From: Verrucomicrobiales bacterium
GTDB lineage: Bacteria > Verrucomicrobiota > Verrucomicrobiia > Verrucomicrobiales > V1-33
NCBI GenBank assembly: GCA_028293125.1
Contig: JAQGPJ010000049.1
Location: 1 to 64,000, forward strand
Reading direction: 5' to 3'
DNA length: 64,000 nucleotides
The notes below the pieces were generated by a model. That model made no database searches, had not been told where the DNA came from, and saw only the letters and a list, made by a program, of their open reading frames with translations. The translations under genes and the position numbers were made by a program. The stretch's first letter is position 1. Every line of letters starts with the position of its first letter. Positions 15,074 through 22,609 of this stretch are shown here, piece by piece.

Positions 15074-15913
15074 TTAGAAGCCTGCTGCTTTGAGAATGGA
15101 ATTTGAGGATTGGGAAGAGTTGGAGCGGGAACCGGGAGGAGCGGGAACCGGTCTGGCGAGCTCCGCCAAAATCTGAGGCCACTTGTGGCAAAGGCCGGCG
15201 AGGCTGGAGCCATCCAGGCAGTGCCGCGCAAATTGGTCATTCCGCGCCCGGAACCATGCCTGCTCGGCGGTGGTCAGGAATTCCTCGGCTGTGCCCTTCC
15301 AGGATTGCAGGAAGGTCTGGAGGGCTTTGAAATCCCGTCCGACAAGAACCAGCGGCTCGCCGGTGGCGGTTTGGTGCCGGGCATCAATTTTGGAAGTGAT
15401 TTCGTGATGCCGGGGATCCGCGGCTTTTGCGGCGGCGGTTTTCGAGCCCGAAACTTTCCCCTCCGGATTTCCCAAATCCGGAATTTCGGAAGCACCTTCT
15501 TGGATACCCTTCTTGGTGTACCTTATGTGTCCCGTTTTTCGGGTCACCCTCCGTCCCGTTTTTCGGGTCAGGTTGAGTTCCGCTTTTCGGGCTGGCCCGT
15601 TTTCCGGGTTAACCCGTTTTTCGGGTTGGGTTTCCTTGTTTGATTCAAGGGGTGGCTGGGTCTCCGCCAATTGATAGTTGGTGCTCTTGCCTGGTCTGGC
15701 CTCCCGGATCAGAAAGCCTCTTTCCGCCAGTTCCGCGAGGGCTTCGAAAACTGTTTTCCGATTCAGTCCCGTGGTTTCGGCGATGGTTTCCACCAGCGGA
15801 AAGCACTTTCCATCCGTGCCCGCACGCCGGCACAGCGTTGCAAAGACCCGGAAAGCCTTCATGGACAAACCGGCATCGTCGATGGCTGCCGGAACGAACA
15901 TCGAGGCCTTCAC
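15074..15913 (-). CDS. Winged-helix replication initiator-like protein carrying internal iterons
   Basis: A 279-aa protein with GTG start at 15913, overlapping the stop of the upstream gene by four bases. Residues about 15-85 form a winged HTH (TIAETTGLNRKTVFEALAEL, then RGFLIREARPG), as in phage replication proteins of the lambda O or DnaD/replication-N type. The middle (about 90-140) is low complexity and corresponds to a DNA repeat cluster; the C-terminal part has Trp-rich helices (LQSWKGTAEEFLTTAEQAW). Lambda O also has a DNA-binding N-terminus, an origin inside its gene, and a helicase-loading C-terminus. Position directly before dnaB supports initiator or helicase-loader function, but the exact family is not certain. 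Confidence 0.78.
   Translation of the reverse strand: MKASMFVPAAIDDAGLSMKAFRVFATLCRRAGTDGKCFPLVETIAETTGLNRKTVFEALAELAERGFLIREARPGKSTNYQLAETQPPLESNKETQPEKRVNPENGPARKAELNLTRKTGRRVTRKTGHIRYTKKGIQEGASEIPDLGNPEGKVSGSKTAAAKAADPRHHEITSKIDARHQTATGEPLVLVGRDFKALQTFLQSWKGTAEEFLTTAEQAWFRARNDQFARHCLDGSSLAGLCHKWPQILAELARPVPAPPGSRSNSSQSSNSILKAAGF
15531..15626. repeat. Five iteron-like palindromic repeats inside the replication gene
   Basis: Five copies of a 14-bp element, consensus CCCGTTTTTCGGGT, at 15531-15544, 15555-15568, 15579-15592 (degenerate), 15596-15609 and 15613-15626. The spacing is 24, 24, 17 and 17 bp. Each is an inverted repeat CCCG-N5-CGGG. Copies 1-3 share a reading frame (TRKTG, TRKTG, ARKAE), but copies 4 and 5 fall in the two other frames (NPENGP and PEKRV). 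The DNA, not the peptide, is therefore conserved. Repeats inside an initiator gene next to a helicase gene recall the lambda ori iterons inside O. An origin role is inference. Confidence 0.7.
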
Positions 15914-16206
15914 GCGCTCACCCCCTTTCGCTTCCGGTGAACACTCTGTCTGGCCAGCCTGTGGGCTCGGGCGGCGGCGTGGTAGGCAATCAGGTAATGC
16001 AGCATCATGGGAGCTAAATCCTTGGTTTTATGGCAATGAGGATCCTGGGTGACGATCCCGGCATGCTTCGCCGCCTGGCTGGAAGGAAAGCCGCTCATGG
16101 GCTCGTCCTGTGCCATCGCCGACGGTGTGATTTCAAAGCCGGGCAGACTGAGCTGCTCTCCGGCATGGTGGGGAAGACCTTTGCCTTCCGTCTGTTTCCC
16201 GTTCAT
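15910..16206 (-). CDS. Unknown 98-aa protein upstream of the replication initiator
   Basis: ATG at 16206; the stop overlaps the GTG start of the initiator gene by four bases, so coupled translation is likely. The sequence has a central LSLPGFEI motif and a basic C-terminus (RLARQSVHRKRKGVSA). It contains several His residues (about 10 of 98). No family is recognised. Its place between the excisionase-like gene and the initiator suggests an early control or replication accessory role, but nothing in the sequence proves this. Confidence 0.5.
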   Translation of the reverse strand: MNGKQTEGKGLPHHAGEQLSLPGFEITPSAMAQDEPMSGFPSSQAAKHAGIVTQDPHCHKTKDLAPMMLHYLIAYHAAARAHRLARQSVHRKRKGVSA

Positions 16207-16320
16207 CGCATTTTCGATTTGCGACGCGGCGGCGGTGACGTAAGCTGAGAAAGCCTTCCACAGCTTTCAACTTACGCCCTCGCCCGCACGTCTGATTTTC
16301 GGACTGCGGGCGTTGGTTTT

Positions 16321-16506
16321 TCAGGCGGCGGAATCCCGCTCAAACTTCAGGATATCCTCCAAAGAGAATCTGACTCCCCGGATACCGAATCGGTATGCCC
16401 GAAGCTTTTGATCCCGCCGAAGACGGACGATTGTCATATGGGACACGCTCCAGCGCTTTTGAAGCTCGGCGGTCGAGAGAAAGGGTTTCAGTTCAGTTGT
16501 TATCAT
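16321..16506 (-). CDS. AlpA/excisionase-like HTH protein
   Basis: From ATG 16506 it encodes 61 residues: LSTAELQKRWSVSHMTIVRL is a typical MerR-superfamily HTH_17/AlpA helix-turn-helix, and the wing-like YRFGIRGVRFSLEDILKFE completes the domain. Small proteins of this type act as excisionases (recombination directionality factors) or as regulators in prophages and integrative elements. An upstream TTG (16584) would add 26 residues without domain content, so the ATG is preferred. It is the first gene of the leftward cluster and faces the non-coding repeat region. No integrase is visible in the window. Confidence 0.75.
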   Translation of the reverse strand: MITTELKPFLSTAELQKRWSVSHMTIVRLRRDQKLRAYRFGIRGVRFSLEDILKFERDSAA

Positions 16507-16785
16507 TGCGGATAACCGGCCCTCCCATGATGGGCGGAACTCCGGTCCGCTCCTAAGTCGGGATACCACATCTTCAGAAGTCAAATTGAAATGTTACCCT
16601 AAATTATTGGCGGATATTCCGTGCTAAACCTTGAGAGACTCACCCCGCAAGACCCTGAAACTGGCGCTGGGAAACACTTCCTAGTCAAAATTCCGGATTC
16701 TGGGTGCGCGCGCTTCAGATTTGCCAATGCTTTTAAACAGCGCTCTGTCACTTGAGGCTTGGAAAAGCCTCCGCCCAAATGCCTA

Positions 16786-16818
16786 AAAAACGCCGAGCGC
16801 GGCGCATACGGCGTTTTT
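16786..16818. terminator. Bidirectional terminator-like hairpin
   Basis: AAAAACGCCG at 16786-16795 pairs perfectly with CGGCGTTTTT at 16809-16818 across a 13-base GC-rich loop. The stem has an A-tract on the left and a T-tract on the right, so the RNA of either strand would end in a U-tract. It sits in the long non-coding region and could insulate the divergent units. Because no gene is read into it directly from close range, another structural role is possible. Confidence 0.55.
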
Positions 16819-16914
16819 AGCCTGTGCGAGCGGTCACTTCCATCCTGATTTCAACCATACAAAAGAGCAGTTTTTCTGACCTTTCCGTCTTCAATTTGAG
16901 CCGAGTGATGGGTA

Positions 16915-16959
16915 CTCAATCCACTCAATCCACGGAATAAGCGGATACAGTGGATTGAG
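16915..16959. repeat. 9-bp-period array 1
   Basis: Five 9-bp units in register: CTCAATCCA, CTCAATCCA, CGGAATAAG, CGGATACAG, TGGATTGAG. The first two are exact copies and are the exact reverse complement of the last, so the array is also a large imperfect palindrome. No protein-coding frame explains it. Confidence 0.7.
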
Positions 16960-17033
16960 AGTGAATCAGAGACATCGGGCAGTCCTTCTCGAAATCTGTT
17001 CAAAAATACAGATTTGTGCTGCTTTATCGGCGG

Positions 17034-17069
17034 TTGAAACAGCTGTATCAGCTGTATCAGTCTATACAG
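17034..17069. repeat. 9-bp-period array 2
   Basis: Four 9-bp units in register, all ending in CAG: TTGAAACAG, CTGTATCAG, CTGTATCAG, TCTATACAG. The two central units are identical. GCTGTAT and ATACAGC also form an inverted repeat across units three and four. Confidence 0.7.
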
Positions 17070-17156
17070 CCTGCGGGAGGCTTGATTTCAGCCGTGCAAA
17101 AAGACCCGTTTCCCGCCTTTTGAGCCTCTCTCCAAAGCTTGATTTTACAGCGATCG

Positions 17157-17183
17157 TCGGCTGATTCTGCCGATACAGCCGAT
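17157..17183. repeat. 9-bp-period array 3
   Basis: Three 9-bp units in register: TCGGCTGAT, TCTGCCGAT, ACAGCCGAT, sharing GCYGAT. A shortened relative, ACAGCGAT, lies just upstream at 17147-17154. The junction reads GATACAG, a string also present in array 1 and, on the minus strand, in array 2. Confidence 0.6.
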
Positions 17184-17269
17184 AGAGGTTGGCGGACCGG
17201 TCTGATTTTTGCCCTCGTGCATTGAGACCGAATGAGGAATTCCCCTCCTCCTCCTTCCCGGTTTCCATC

Positions 17270-17305
17270 GGAATATCAGGAATAGAAGGAATAGCAGGAA
17301 TATCC
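17270..17305. repeat. 9-bp-period array 4
   Basis: Four 9-bp units in register, all beginning GGAATA: GGAATATCA, GGAATAGAA, GGAATAGCA, GGAATATCC. If translated, either strand gives a three-residue periodic peptide (for example GISGIEGIAGIS), but no gene of plausible length carries it. Confidence 0.7.
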
Positions 17306-17392
17306 TGCCTTGGAAGCTGTGGAAGTCTTGCTCCCAAGGTCAGGCGGACACTGGTCCGGGAGCCGGCTCAAGCCGTCCGCGCAGGCGGAATC

Positions 17393-17428
17393 TGACGATT
17401 ACGCCGATAACGCCGATATCGTCGATAA
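17393..17428. repeat. 9-bp-period array 5
   Basis: Four 9-bp units in register: TGACGATTA, CGCCGATAA, CGCCGATAT, CGTCGATAA, with a shared CGAT(A/T) core. It is the array nearest the rightward gene at 17560 and 130 bases upstream of it. Confidence 0.7.
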
Positions 17429-17559
17429 AACCGCTCTCCCTTCATGGCTTCCTAGCCGGCGAGCCATGCCGCCGCCTGAAAAACCAACGCCCGCCCAAGG
17501 AAAAGTGAAGATCATAAATAGCATTGAATTTTATGCCGGTTTTGTGCTACTATCGCAGC

Positions 17560-17991
17560 ATGTCAACCACCGCTGACGCAACTTTGGAGGCCGCCTCATT
17601 CACCCACCCTGTTTGGGCCAAACCTATTTTCTCACGGACTGACGCCCTTTCCGTTCTTCCTGGGGGAGGCTCCGGGATTCTCCGCCAGCTCCTGGCCGCC
17701 CGCTGGATTGCGCCAAGCGCCGTTGAGGGCCGCCCGTTCTACCGCTCGGCGGATGTGCGCACCGCTTTGGAGCGGCTTGGCAAAGGTGAGTTGCCCAAGC
17801 CGATCCATGTGTGGAAGGCGGCAATCGGAGGCGAGGGCCGCCCTGTCGCCCATGTGGTCCTTGAAGCCGGCAGGGGCCGGAAGCGTGCCGCCTGCGGCTG
17901 TGGCAGCGAGTGGTTTTCCGCCAGTCCGGGCATGGGGAGGTGTCCGCGGTGCGCCGGGTTGGCGAAACTTCTTCGGGTGGAGGAGTCCTGA
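17560..17991 (+). CDS. Unknown 143-aa protein with Cys-rich C-terminus
   Basis: ATG at 17560 gives MSTTADATLEAASF; an upstream start at 17524 is possible but adds no conserved sequence. Residues about 25-75 look like a winged or HTH fold (GILRQLLAARWIAPSAVEG then FYRSADVRTALERL). The C-terminus has CGCGSEWF and CPRC, a likely zinc-binding pair of knuckles (CxC and CxxC). It begins the rightward unit that continues, after 31 bases, with a terminase-small-subunit gene. A DNA-binding regulator or packaging accessory is the best guess. Confidence 0.6.
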   Translation: MSTTADATLEAASFTHPVWAKPIFSRTDALSVLPGGGSGILRQLLAARWIAPSAVEGRPFYRSADVRTALERLGKGELPKPIHVWKAAIGGEGRPVAHVVLEAGRGRKRAACGCGSEWFSASPGMGRCPRCAGLAKLLRVEES

Positions 17992-18022
17992 GGCTCCTGA
18001 AATCCTTCCAGCCCACCGAACG

Positions 18023-18478
18023 ATGCCCCAGCTCAAATCACCACGGGATGAAATCTTCTGCCAGCAGATTGCACTGGGGAGGACGGACTCCGACGCCTAC
18101 CGCATCGCCGGGGGCAAAGCCAAACAGCCAAACCGCCGCACCACCGCGCTGCGCGCCAAGCCGGGGATTGAGGAGCGAATCGCGGAGCTGCGGGCCGGCA
18201 CCCAAGCGGAATTTGAAGTCACGAGGGAAGACCTGATAAACTTCTATGGCCGGGTCCTCATGACACCGGTCGGTGAAGTGAATGAGGATTCGCGTCTGGC
18301 TCAGGAGGTGAGCACCACCTATGCCGGGGAGAGCTACACCAAAAAGGTCAAGATGGTCAGCAAGATCGACGCGGCGCGGGAACTGACCAAGCTCATGGGC
18401 TGGTATGAACCCGAGAAAGTAGAGGTGTCTGGGACGCTGCAAGGCCTGCTTGGCAGGCTCATGGGCGTTCGGAAATAA
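18023..18478 (+). CDS. Phage terminase small subunit-like protein (first copy)
   Basis: From ATG 18023 (MPQLKSPRDEIFCQQIALG) it encodes 151 residues. The N-terminal helix-turn-helix region with QQIALGRTDSDAYRIAGG and the C-terminal KIDAARELTKLMGWYEPEKVEV match the pattern of small terminase subunits, which recognise the pac/cos site and recruit the large subunit ATPase. The motif before GWYEPEK is typical of this family in siphophage-like elements. It is followed after 33 bases by a second protein of similar type. No large subunit follows, which is unusual. Confidence 0.75.
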   Translation: MPQLKSPRDEIFCQQIALGRTDSDAYRIAGGKAKQPNRRTTALRAKPGIEERIAELRAGTQAEFEVTREDLINFYGRVLMTPVGEVNEDSRLAQEVSTTYAGESYTKKVKMVSKIDAARELTKLMGWYEPEKVEVSGTLQGLLGRLMGVRK

Positions 18479-18511
18479 GGAATCCCGGATTTCAGAGACA
18501 CGCTCCGTCCC

Positions 18512-18937
18512 ATGCTCACCGCCGCCCAATACCAATTTGCCGCCGGGCTGGCGTCCGGGCTTTCAGCCACGGATGCTTATGCGGCCGCATTTCCAAAGTC
18601 GAAGCATCCCCGGAACGATGCGGCCCGGCTGCTTTCCCCGAAGTGCCGGGCCCGCGGTGCCATTCAGGAAGAGGTTGCCCGGATCCGGAGGGAGGCGGAG
18701 CAGCTGGCCGGCGGAGCGGTGCTGAGTCTTGCGGAAAAGCGCATGTTCCTGGCCCGGCTGGTCCGGTGCAGCATCGGGAGTCTGCCGGATGATTCCGATC
18801 TGCTGGAGGAGGTCACGCGCGGCTCCGAGGGAGAAATCCGGCGGGTGTTTGACAAGCTGCAGGCCATTGAGCTGGACAACCTGCTGGCCGGGCACGGGGC
18901 GGCGGCGCGGGTTTTGGCGGCAGGCATTCCTGCTTAG
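18512..18937 (+). CDS. Second terminase small subunit-like protein
   Basis: A 141-aa protein with the same layout as the preceding one: N-terminal QYQFAAGLASGLSATDAYAAAF resembles the terminase-small-subunit HTH (residues 5-30), followed by AARLLSPKCRARGAIQEEVARIR and a helical middle. The C-terminus differs (ELDNLLAGHGAAARVLAAG), so it is a diverged paralogue rather than a recent copy. It is the last gene before the tRNA-Lys; about 180 bases of non-coding DNA follow. Confidence 0.62.
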   Translation: MLTAAQYQFAAGLASGLSATDAYAAAFPKSKHPRNDAARLLSPKCRARGAIQEEVARIRREAEQLAGGAVLSLAEKRMFLARLVRCSIGSLPDDSDLLEEVTRGSEGEIRRVFDKLQAIELDNLLAGHGAAARVLAAGIPA

Positions 18938-19117
18938 CCGGCAGCGAAGGGCTGAAAAGCCTCTGCGCGCACGCCTCTCGAGCCCGCTGGGTCCAGTGCA
19001 TGGGTGAAAGCGAGGCGAATAACGCTCCCAGGATGCAAAACCTCCAGAGTGCACAGAAAATGCACAGGCCGGGTTTTTAAGCGGATCAGGGTTTCGTCGC
19101 AACCTGTTGATCCTGAA

Positions 19118-19193
<76 letters not shown>

Positions 19194-19355
19194 GGGATGT
19201 TCGGAGAGAAACTCCGTGGAATGTCACCGATCGCTGGATTACGGGATTTTTCAAGGGGAAAATTTTGGCATGAATTCGCACTCACGGTAAAGGCGTTTAT
19301 ATTTCGCCCCTCACCCCCCGCCTCTCCCCATGTCAGCCGCAGTACCAGCCATGGG

Positions 19356-20012
19356 TCAGCTCTTATGCAGGTCCAACGGTTTCACTCTCACGTTGCGGTA
19401 CCAGACCTTGTGATCATGATCCTGGAATCCGATGTGGCCGCTGCGGGCGAACTGGCTGACCGCGCGGCTGAACTTGTTGTCGGAGCCATCCGGATTTTTC
19501 CCCGCGCTCGTCCAATGGTCCAGGTTCATTTCGTTGATTTTCTCCCCGTTGAGCACCACGGTGATGTGAGGGCCTTTGGCCGTGATCACATATTTATTCC
19601 AAGCGTCTTTTTTCGCGGCGTTTTTTGAGGGGGGCACCAAGTCGTAAATCGCGCCCACGCTGTGCTTGTCAGGGCCGCCGGGGTTCTCGACCTGGATTTC
19701 GATGCCGGTTTGGACATTGTCCTTCGGATCCGATGTCCGGAAAAAAACACCGCTGTTGCCGGTGGTTTTGAATTCGACCTCCAGAATAAAATCGCCGAAC
19801 TGCCGGGTGGTCCAGATATCGCCGAGTTTTTTATCCCCGCACATCGCGCCATCCTCCACACTCCACTTCACCGGACCGCCATCCGCGCTGGTGAAGCCGG
19901 TGAAGTCCTTGCCATTGAACAGGGTGATCCAGCCCTCCGCATCCGGTTTTGGCTCTCCGGCCAGAACGGCGGTGGCACACAGCAGGGGAAGCAAAAAGCG
20001 CAAGAGTTTCAT
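19356..20012 (-). CDS. DUF1080 (3-keto-disaccharide hydrolase-type) secreted protein
   Basis: A 218-aa protein with signal peptide MKLLRFLLPLLCATAVLAG. The domain opens with GWITLFNGKDFTGF, then KWSVEDGAMCG, FILEVEFKTTGNSGVFFR, GIEIQVENPG and GHIGFQDHDHKVWYRNVRV, the hallmarks of DUF1080, a concanavalin-like fold of 3-keto-disaccharide hydrolases abundant in Verrucomicrobiota and Planctomycetota. Predicted location is periplasm or cell surface, acting on oxidised disaccharides. It is not clearly in an operon: the tRNA lies upstream of its end and a 220-base gap separates it from the protease gene. Substrate is not predictable. Confidence 0.9.
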   Translation of the reverse strand: MKLLRFLLPLLCATAVLAGEPKPDAEGWITLFNGKDFTGFTSADGGPVKWSVEDGAMCGDKKLGDIWTTRQFGDFILEVEFKTTGNSGVFFRTSDPKDNVQTGIEIQVENPGGPDKHSVGAIYDLVPPSKNAAKKDAWNKYVITAKGPHITVVLNGEKINEMNLDHWTSAGKNPDGSDNKFSRAVSQFARSGHIGFQDHDHKVWYRNVRVKPLDLHKS

Positions 20013-20233
20013 GGCGGGAGGCGAAGGGAAAAGGGAAAAGGCGGGGCTGGGCGGATAAAGCGGCGGGGATCAGACACAGGCGACAACTGGCAGTTGTCCG
20101 GCTTCGGAAACCAGTCAGCGGCGGCGCTTTCCCCGGTATTTCCCATACGCCAGGATCTTTCCCGCCTTTACCAGAGAAATGATTTTCCCGGCCACATTCC
20201 CGGGGGCCGCAGGCAAAGTCCTGATAAGTCATA

Positions 20234-22537
20234 TCAAAAGCCGCCGAGCATTTCCCGCAGCTGCTCCTCGCTGGTGCCGGGGGGGCGGTGCTGGAGGAGC
20301 CAGTCGGCGTCAGCCCTGGCTTCCTCGCGGCGGCCGGCGCGGGTGAGGATCATGAAGCGCTGGAGGCGGGGCTGGGGGGACTCGGGCTCGATGGCGGCCT
20401 GGGCGGAGAGGCAGCGCAGGAGCTGCGCAGTGTCCTCCTGCTCCATGGCCCGGCGGGCGAGGTTGCTGATCATGCGCAGGATGATGGCGCGCGGGGTGGC
20501 CGGTTCCCAGGTGTCATCGCCGGGGAGGGTGCCGGTGGCCTCCAGGGAAAGGGCGGAGGCCTGCTGGCGGTCAATCAGGCGGCCCCCTTCAAAGACGTCG
20601 GTATAGGGACCCTGCTCCGGGTGGCCGGGCAGCCGCAGTTGGGTGACAAAACGGCCCGGCAGGCCGATGCCGGCCACGGGCAGCCCCAGGCGGCGGGCCC
20701 ATTCCATGTGCAGGATGGAGAGGGTGATGGGCAGGCCCTCGCGGTCGTCGATGACCTCATTCAGGTGGCTGTTGGAGGGGTGGGAGAAATCCTCGCGCGG
20801 TCCGTGGAAGCCGTTCTCCTGGAACATCCAGCGGTTCAGCGCGGCCAAGGTGGCCTGCGGCGAGGCGCGGTCGGCTTCGGTCAGGCTGTCCTTCAGCTGG
20901 CCGGCCATGCGGTCGATCTCCGCCAGAGCAGCGGCGGGGTCGAGGTCGGGATTGTCCAGCCGGGCCAGCAGCAGGGCGGCTTCGGCGGGGGAGACGGTGT
21001 CCGCGTCCGGGCCGTTGAGCAGTTCCCCCAGCCGGGCGGTGATGGCGTTCTCGCTGGCTTGGGCGGCAACCTGGCGGAGGGTGGCGGCGCGTTTCTCCAA
21101 GGCATCGGCCTGCCCGCCGGCCAGGGCGCGGGCGGCGTCGGGGTTCTCCGCCAGGGTGGCGCGCAGTTCGGGAGTGACGGGACTGCCGTTGCCCAGAGCG
21201 GTGATGGCGGTCAAAGCCGGTGGGACTTCTGAGGGGGCGGTGGTCGCGGCCACATCCGGCCCCAGGGCAAAGCCGCGGAAGGAGGCTTCGGTGCCGCGGA
21301 ACTGGCAGAGCCCTGCGGAGCCCCCGCGCAGGGCGGTGTCCATGCTCTCCACCACCAGCGCGCCATTCACATAACAGAGCATGCGGTCTGCCTCCAGCCG
21401 CACACGGAGCAAATTCCAGTCGCCGGGCTTCAGCGCCGCCGGCACGGTTTGGGAAAGGATGGTCCACGAGGTGACGTCCGGTCCTTCGAACCGGGTCAGG
21501 CGCATGCCTCCGCCGCTGGGGTAAAACCCGTAATGCGCGTTCCCGCCGTCCGCGCAGAAGCAGAGGCCGGCGGCTCCGGATTCATCCCCCAGCTTCACAC
21601 TGACCGTGATCTCGTAAGGCGGCGCCGGCGGCAAGGGCACCGCCAGACACTGGGACCGCCCACCGAATCCGTCCCCCATGCCACGCACCTGAATGACACC
21701 CGCCCGCTGGCTCCAGCGGACATCGCCGCCGCCGAGGGGCCGCCACAGGGCCGGGTTCAGGGCTCCGATGGTGAGCCAGTTTTTCATGGCCACGGGGTTC
21801 GGTTGGGCCAGCAGCTGTTTCAGCTCATCCACCGGCATAGCAAATCCCAAGTTAGCGGCGACCGCGCTTTTGAGGGTGATGATGCCCAGCACTTTGCCCT
21901 CCCGGTTCAGCAGAGGGCCGCCGCTGTTGCCGCGCTCCACAGGCATGGCCACCTGAAGCATGGAGCGGCCCTCGACTTCCCGCACGGCGGACAGGATGCC
22001 CTCGGTGATGCTGAAGCGGTAGCCGAGCGGATTGCCCATGGCGATGACCGGCTGGCCCTGCTCCGCCCTGGCGGAGTCCCCCAGCGGCAGGAACGGCAGG
22101 CCGCTGCCGGCCACGCGCACAATGGCCAGATCCCGCTGGCGGTCCCAGGCGTGGATGGCGGTGACGCTGCGGCTGGTGCCGTCCGGGAATTCCACGCGGA
22201 TGTTCCGGCCCTCGCCGATGACGTGGAGATTGGTGGCGATCAGGCCGTCATTCGAAATCACAAATCCGGAGCCGATGCCCATTTCCTGGCCCTCGCGGCC
22301 CGAGGGATAAATGGCCACCAGAGAGGCCCGCACGGACTTTGCCAATTCCCCGGTGGTCGCGGCGGCGGCCGCGCCGGCTGTGGAGGACGGAGCGGCGGCA
22401 GCCGTGGGCGGTGAGGGCGGGGCCGGAGCCGATGCCGGGGGAGCGGAGGATTCCGCCATGGCGGCCGCGGGAAGCGCCAGAGCCAGGCTGAGACAGCAGC
22501 GGCGGACGTGGGGGGAAGTCAGGGAAAGGCGGCGCAT
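20234..22537 (-). CDS. Trypsin-like protease fused to a lectin-like and a SirB1-type domain
   Basis: From ATG 22537 (MRRLSLTSPHVRR) a signal peptide leads to an Ala/Pro-rich linker and an HtrA-like S1C protease: His in TNLHVIGEG, Asp in RDLAIVRVAG, Ser in ERGNSGGPLLN. No PDZ domain follows. A middle concanavalin/DUF1080-like segment (around YEITVSVKLGDESGAAGLCF) comes next. The C-terminal 250 residues resemble the SirB1/transglutaminase-like plus TPR family (ALNRWMFQENGFHGPREDF, LPITLSILHMEWARRLGLPV). The three-part fusion is unusual. It follows recQ by 72 bases on the same strand. Predicted periplasmic. Confidence 0.85.
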   Translation of the reverse strand: MRRLSLTSPHVRRCCLSLALALPAAAMAESSAPPASAPAPPSPPTAAAAPSSTAGAAAAATTGELAKSVRASLVAIYPSGREGQEMGIGSGFVISNDGLIATNLHVIGEGRNIRVEFPDGTSRSVTAIHAWDRQRDLAIVRVAGSGLPFLPLGDSARAEQGQPVIAMGNPLGYRFSITEGILSAVREVEGRSMLQVAMPVERGNSGGPLLNREGKVLGIITLKSAVAANLGFAMPVDELKQLLAQPNPVAMKNWLTIGALNPALWRPLGGGDVRWSQRAGVIQVRGMGDGFGGRSQCLAVPLPPAPPYEITVSVKLGDESGAAGLCFCADGGNAHYGFYPSGGGMRLTRFEGPDVTSWTILSQTVPAALKPGDWNLLRVRLEADRMLCYVNGALVVESMDTALRGGSAGLCQFRGTEASFRGFALGPDVAATTAPSEVPPALTAITALGNGSPVTPELRATLAENPDAARALAGGQADALEKRAATLRQVAAQASENAITARLGELLNGPDADTVSPAEAALLLARLDNPDLDPAAALAEIDRMAGQLKDSLTEADRASPQATLAALNRWMFQENGFHGPREDFSHPSNSHLNEVIDDREGLPITLSILHMEWARRLGLPVAGIGLPGRFVTQLRLPGHPEQGPYTDVFEGGRLIDRQQASALSLEATGTLPGDDTWEPATPRAIILRMISNLARRAMEQEDTAQLLRCLSAQAAIEPESPQPRLQRFMILTRAGRREEARADADWLLQHRPPGTSEEQLREMLGGF

Positions 22538-22609
22538 GGATGCCGGGGAATACGTCAGTGGTGGCGGGAGTTTCCCAGCGGAAGGATGGAAGCCATGATT
22601 CCTGCCCAT

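Larger units (their letters stand above)
16507..17559. other. Non-coding divergence region with hairpin and repeat arrays
   Basis: About 1 kb between the leftward replication cluster and the rightward terminase-side genes. No convincing gene: the short frames present are made of the repeats themselves. It holds a symmetric hairpin at 16786-16818 and five short arrays with exact 9-bp period (listed separately) between 16915 and 17428. The divergent promoters must lie here, and the composition would also fit a replication or partition site. Those roles are inferred from position only. Confidence 0.6.

Noticed and set aside
17062-17337. Short minus-strand protein with IPAIPSIPDIP-type repeats
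   Set aside because: The peptide repeat is only the translation of the 9-bp array; the frame has no conserved part, no clear ribosome binding site and similar frames exist on the other strand.
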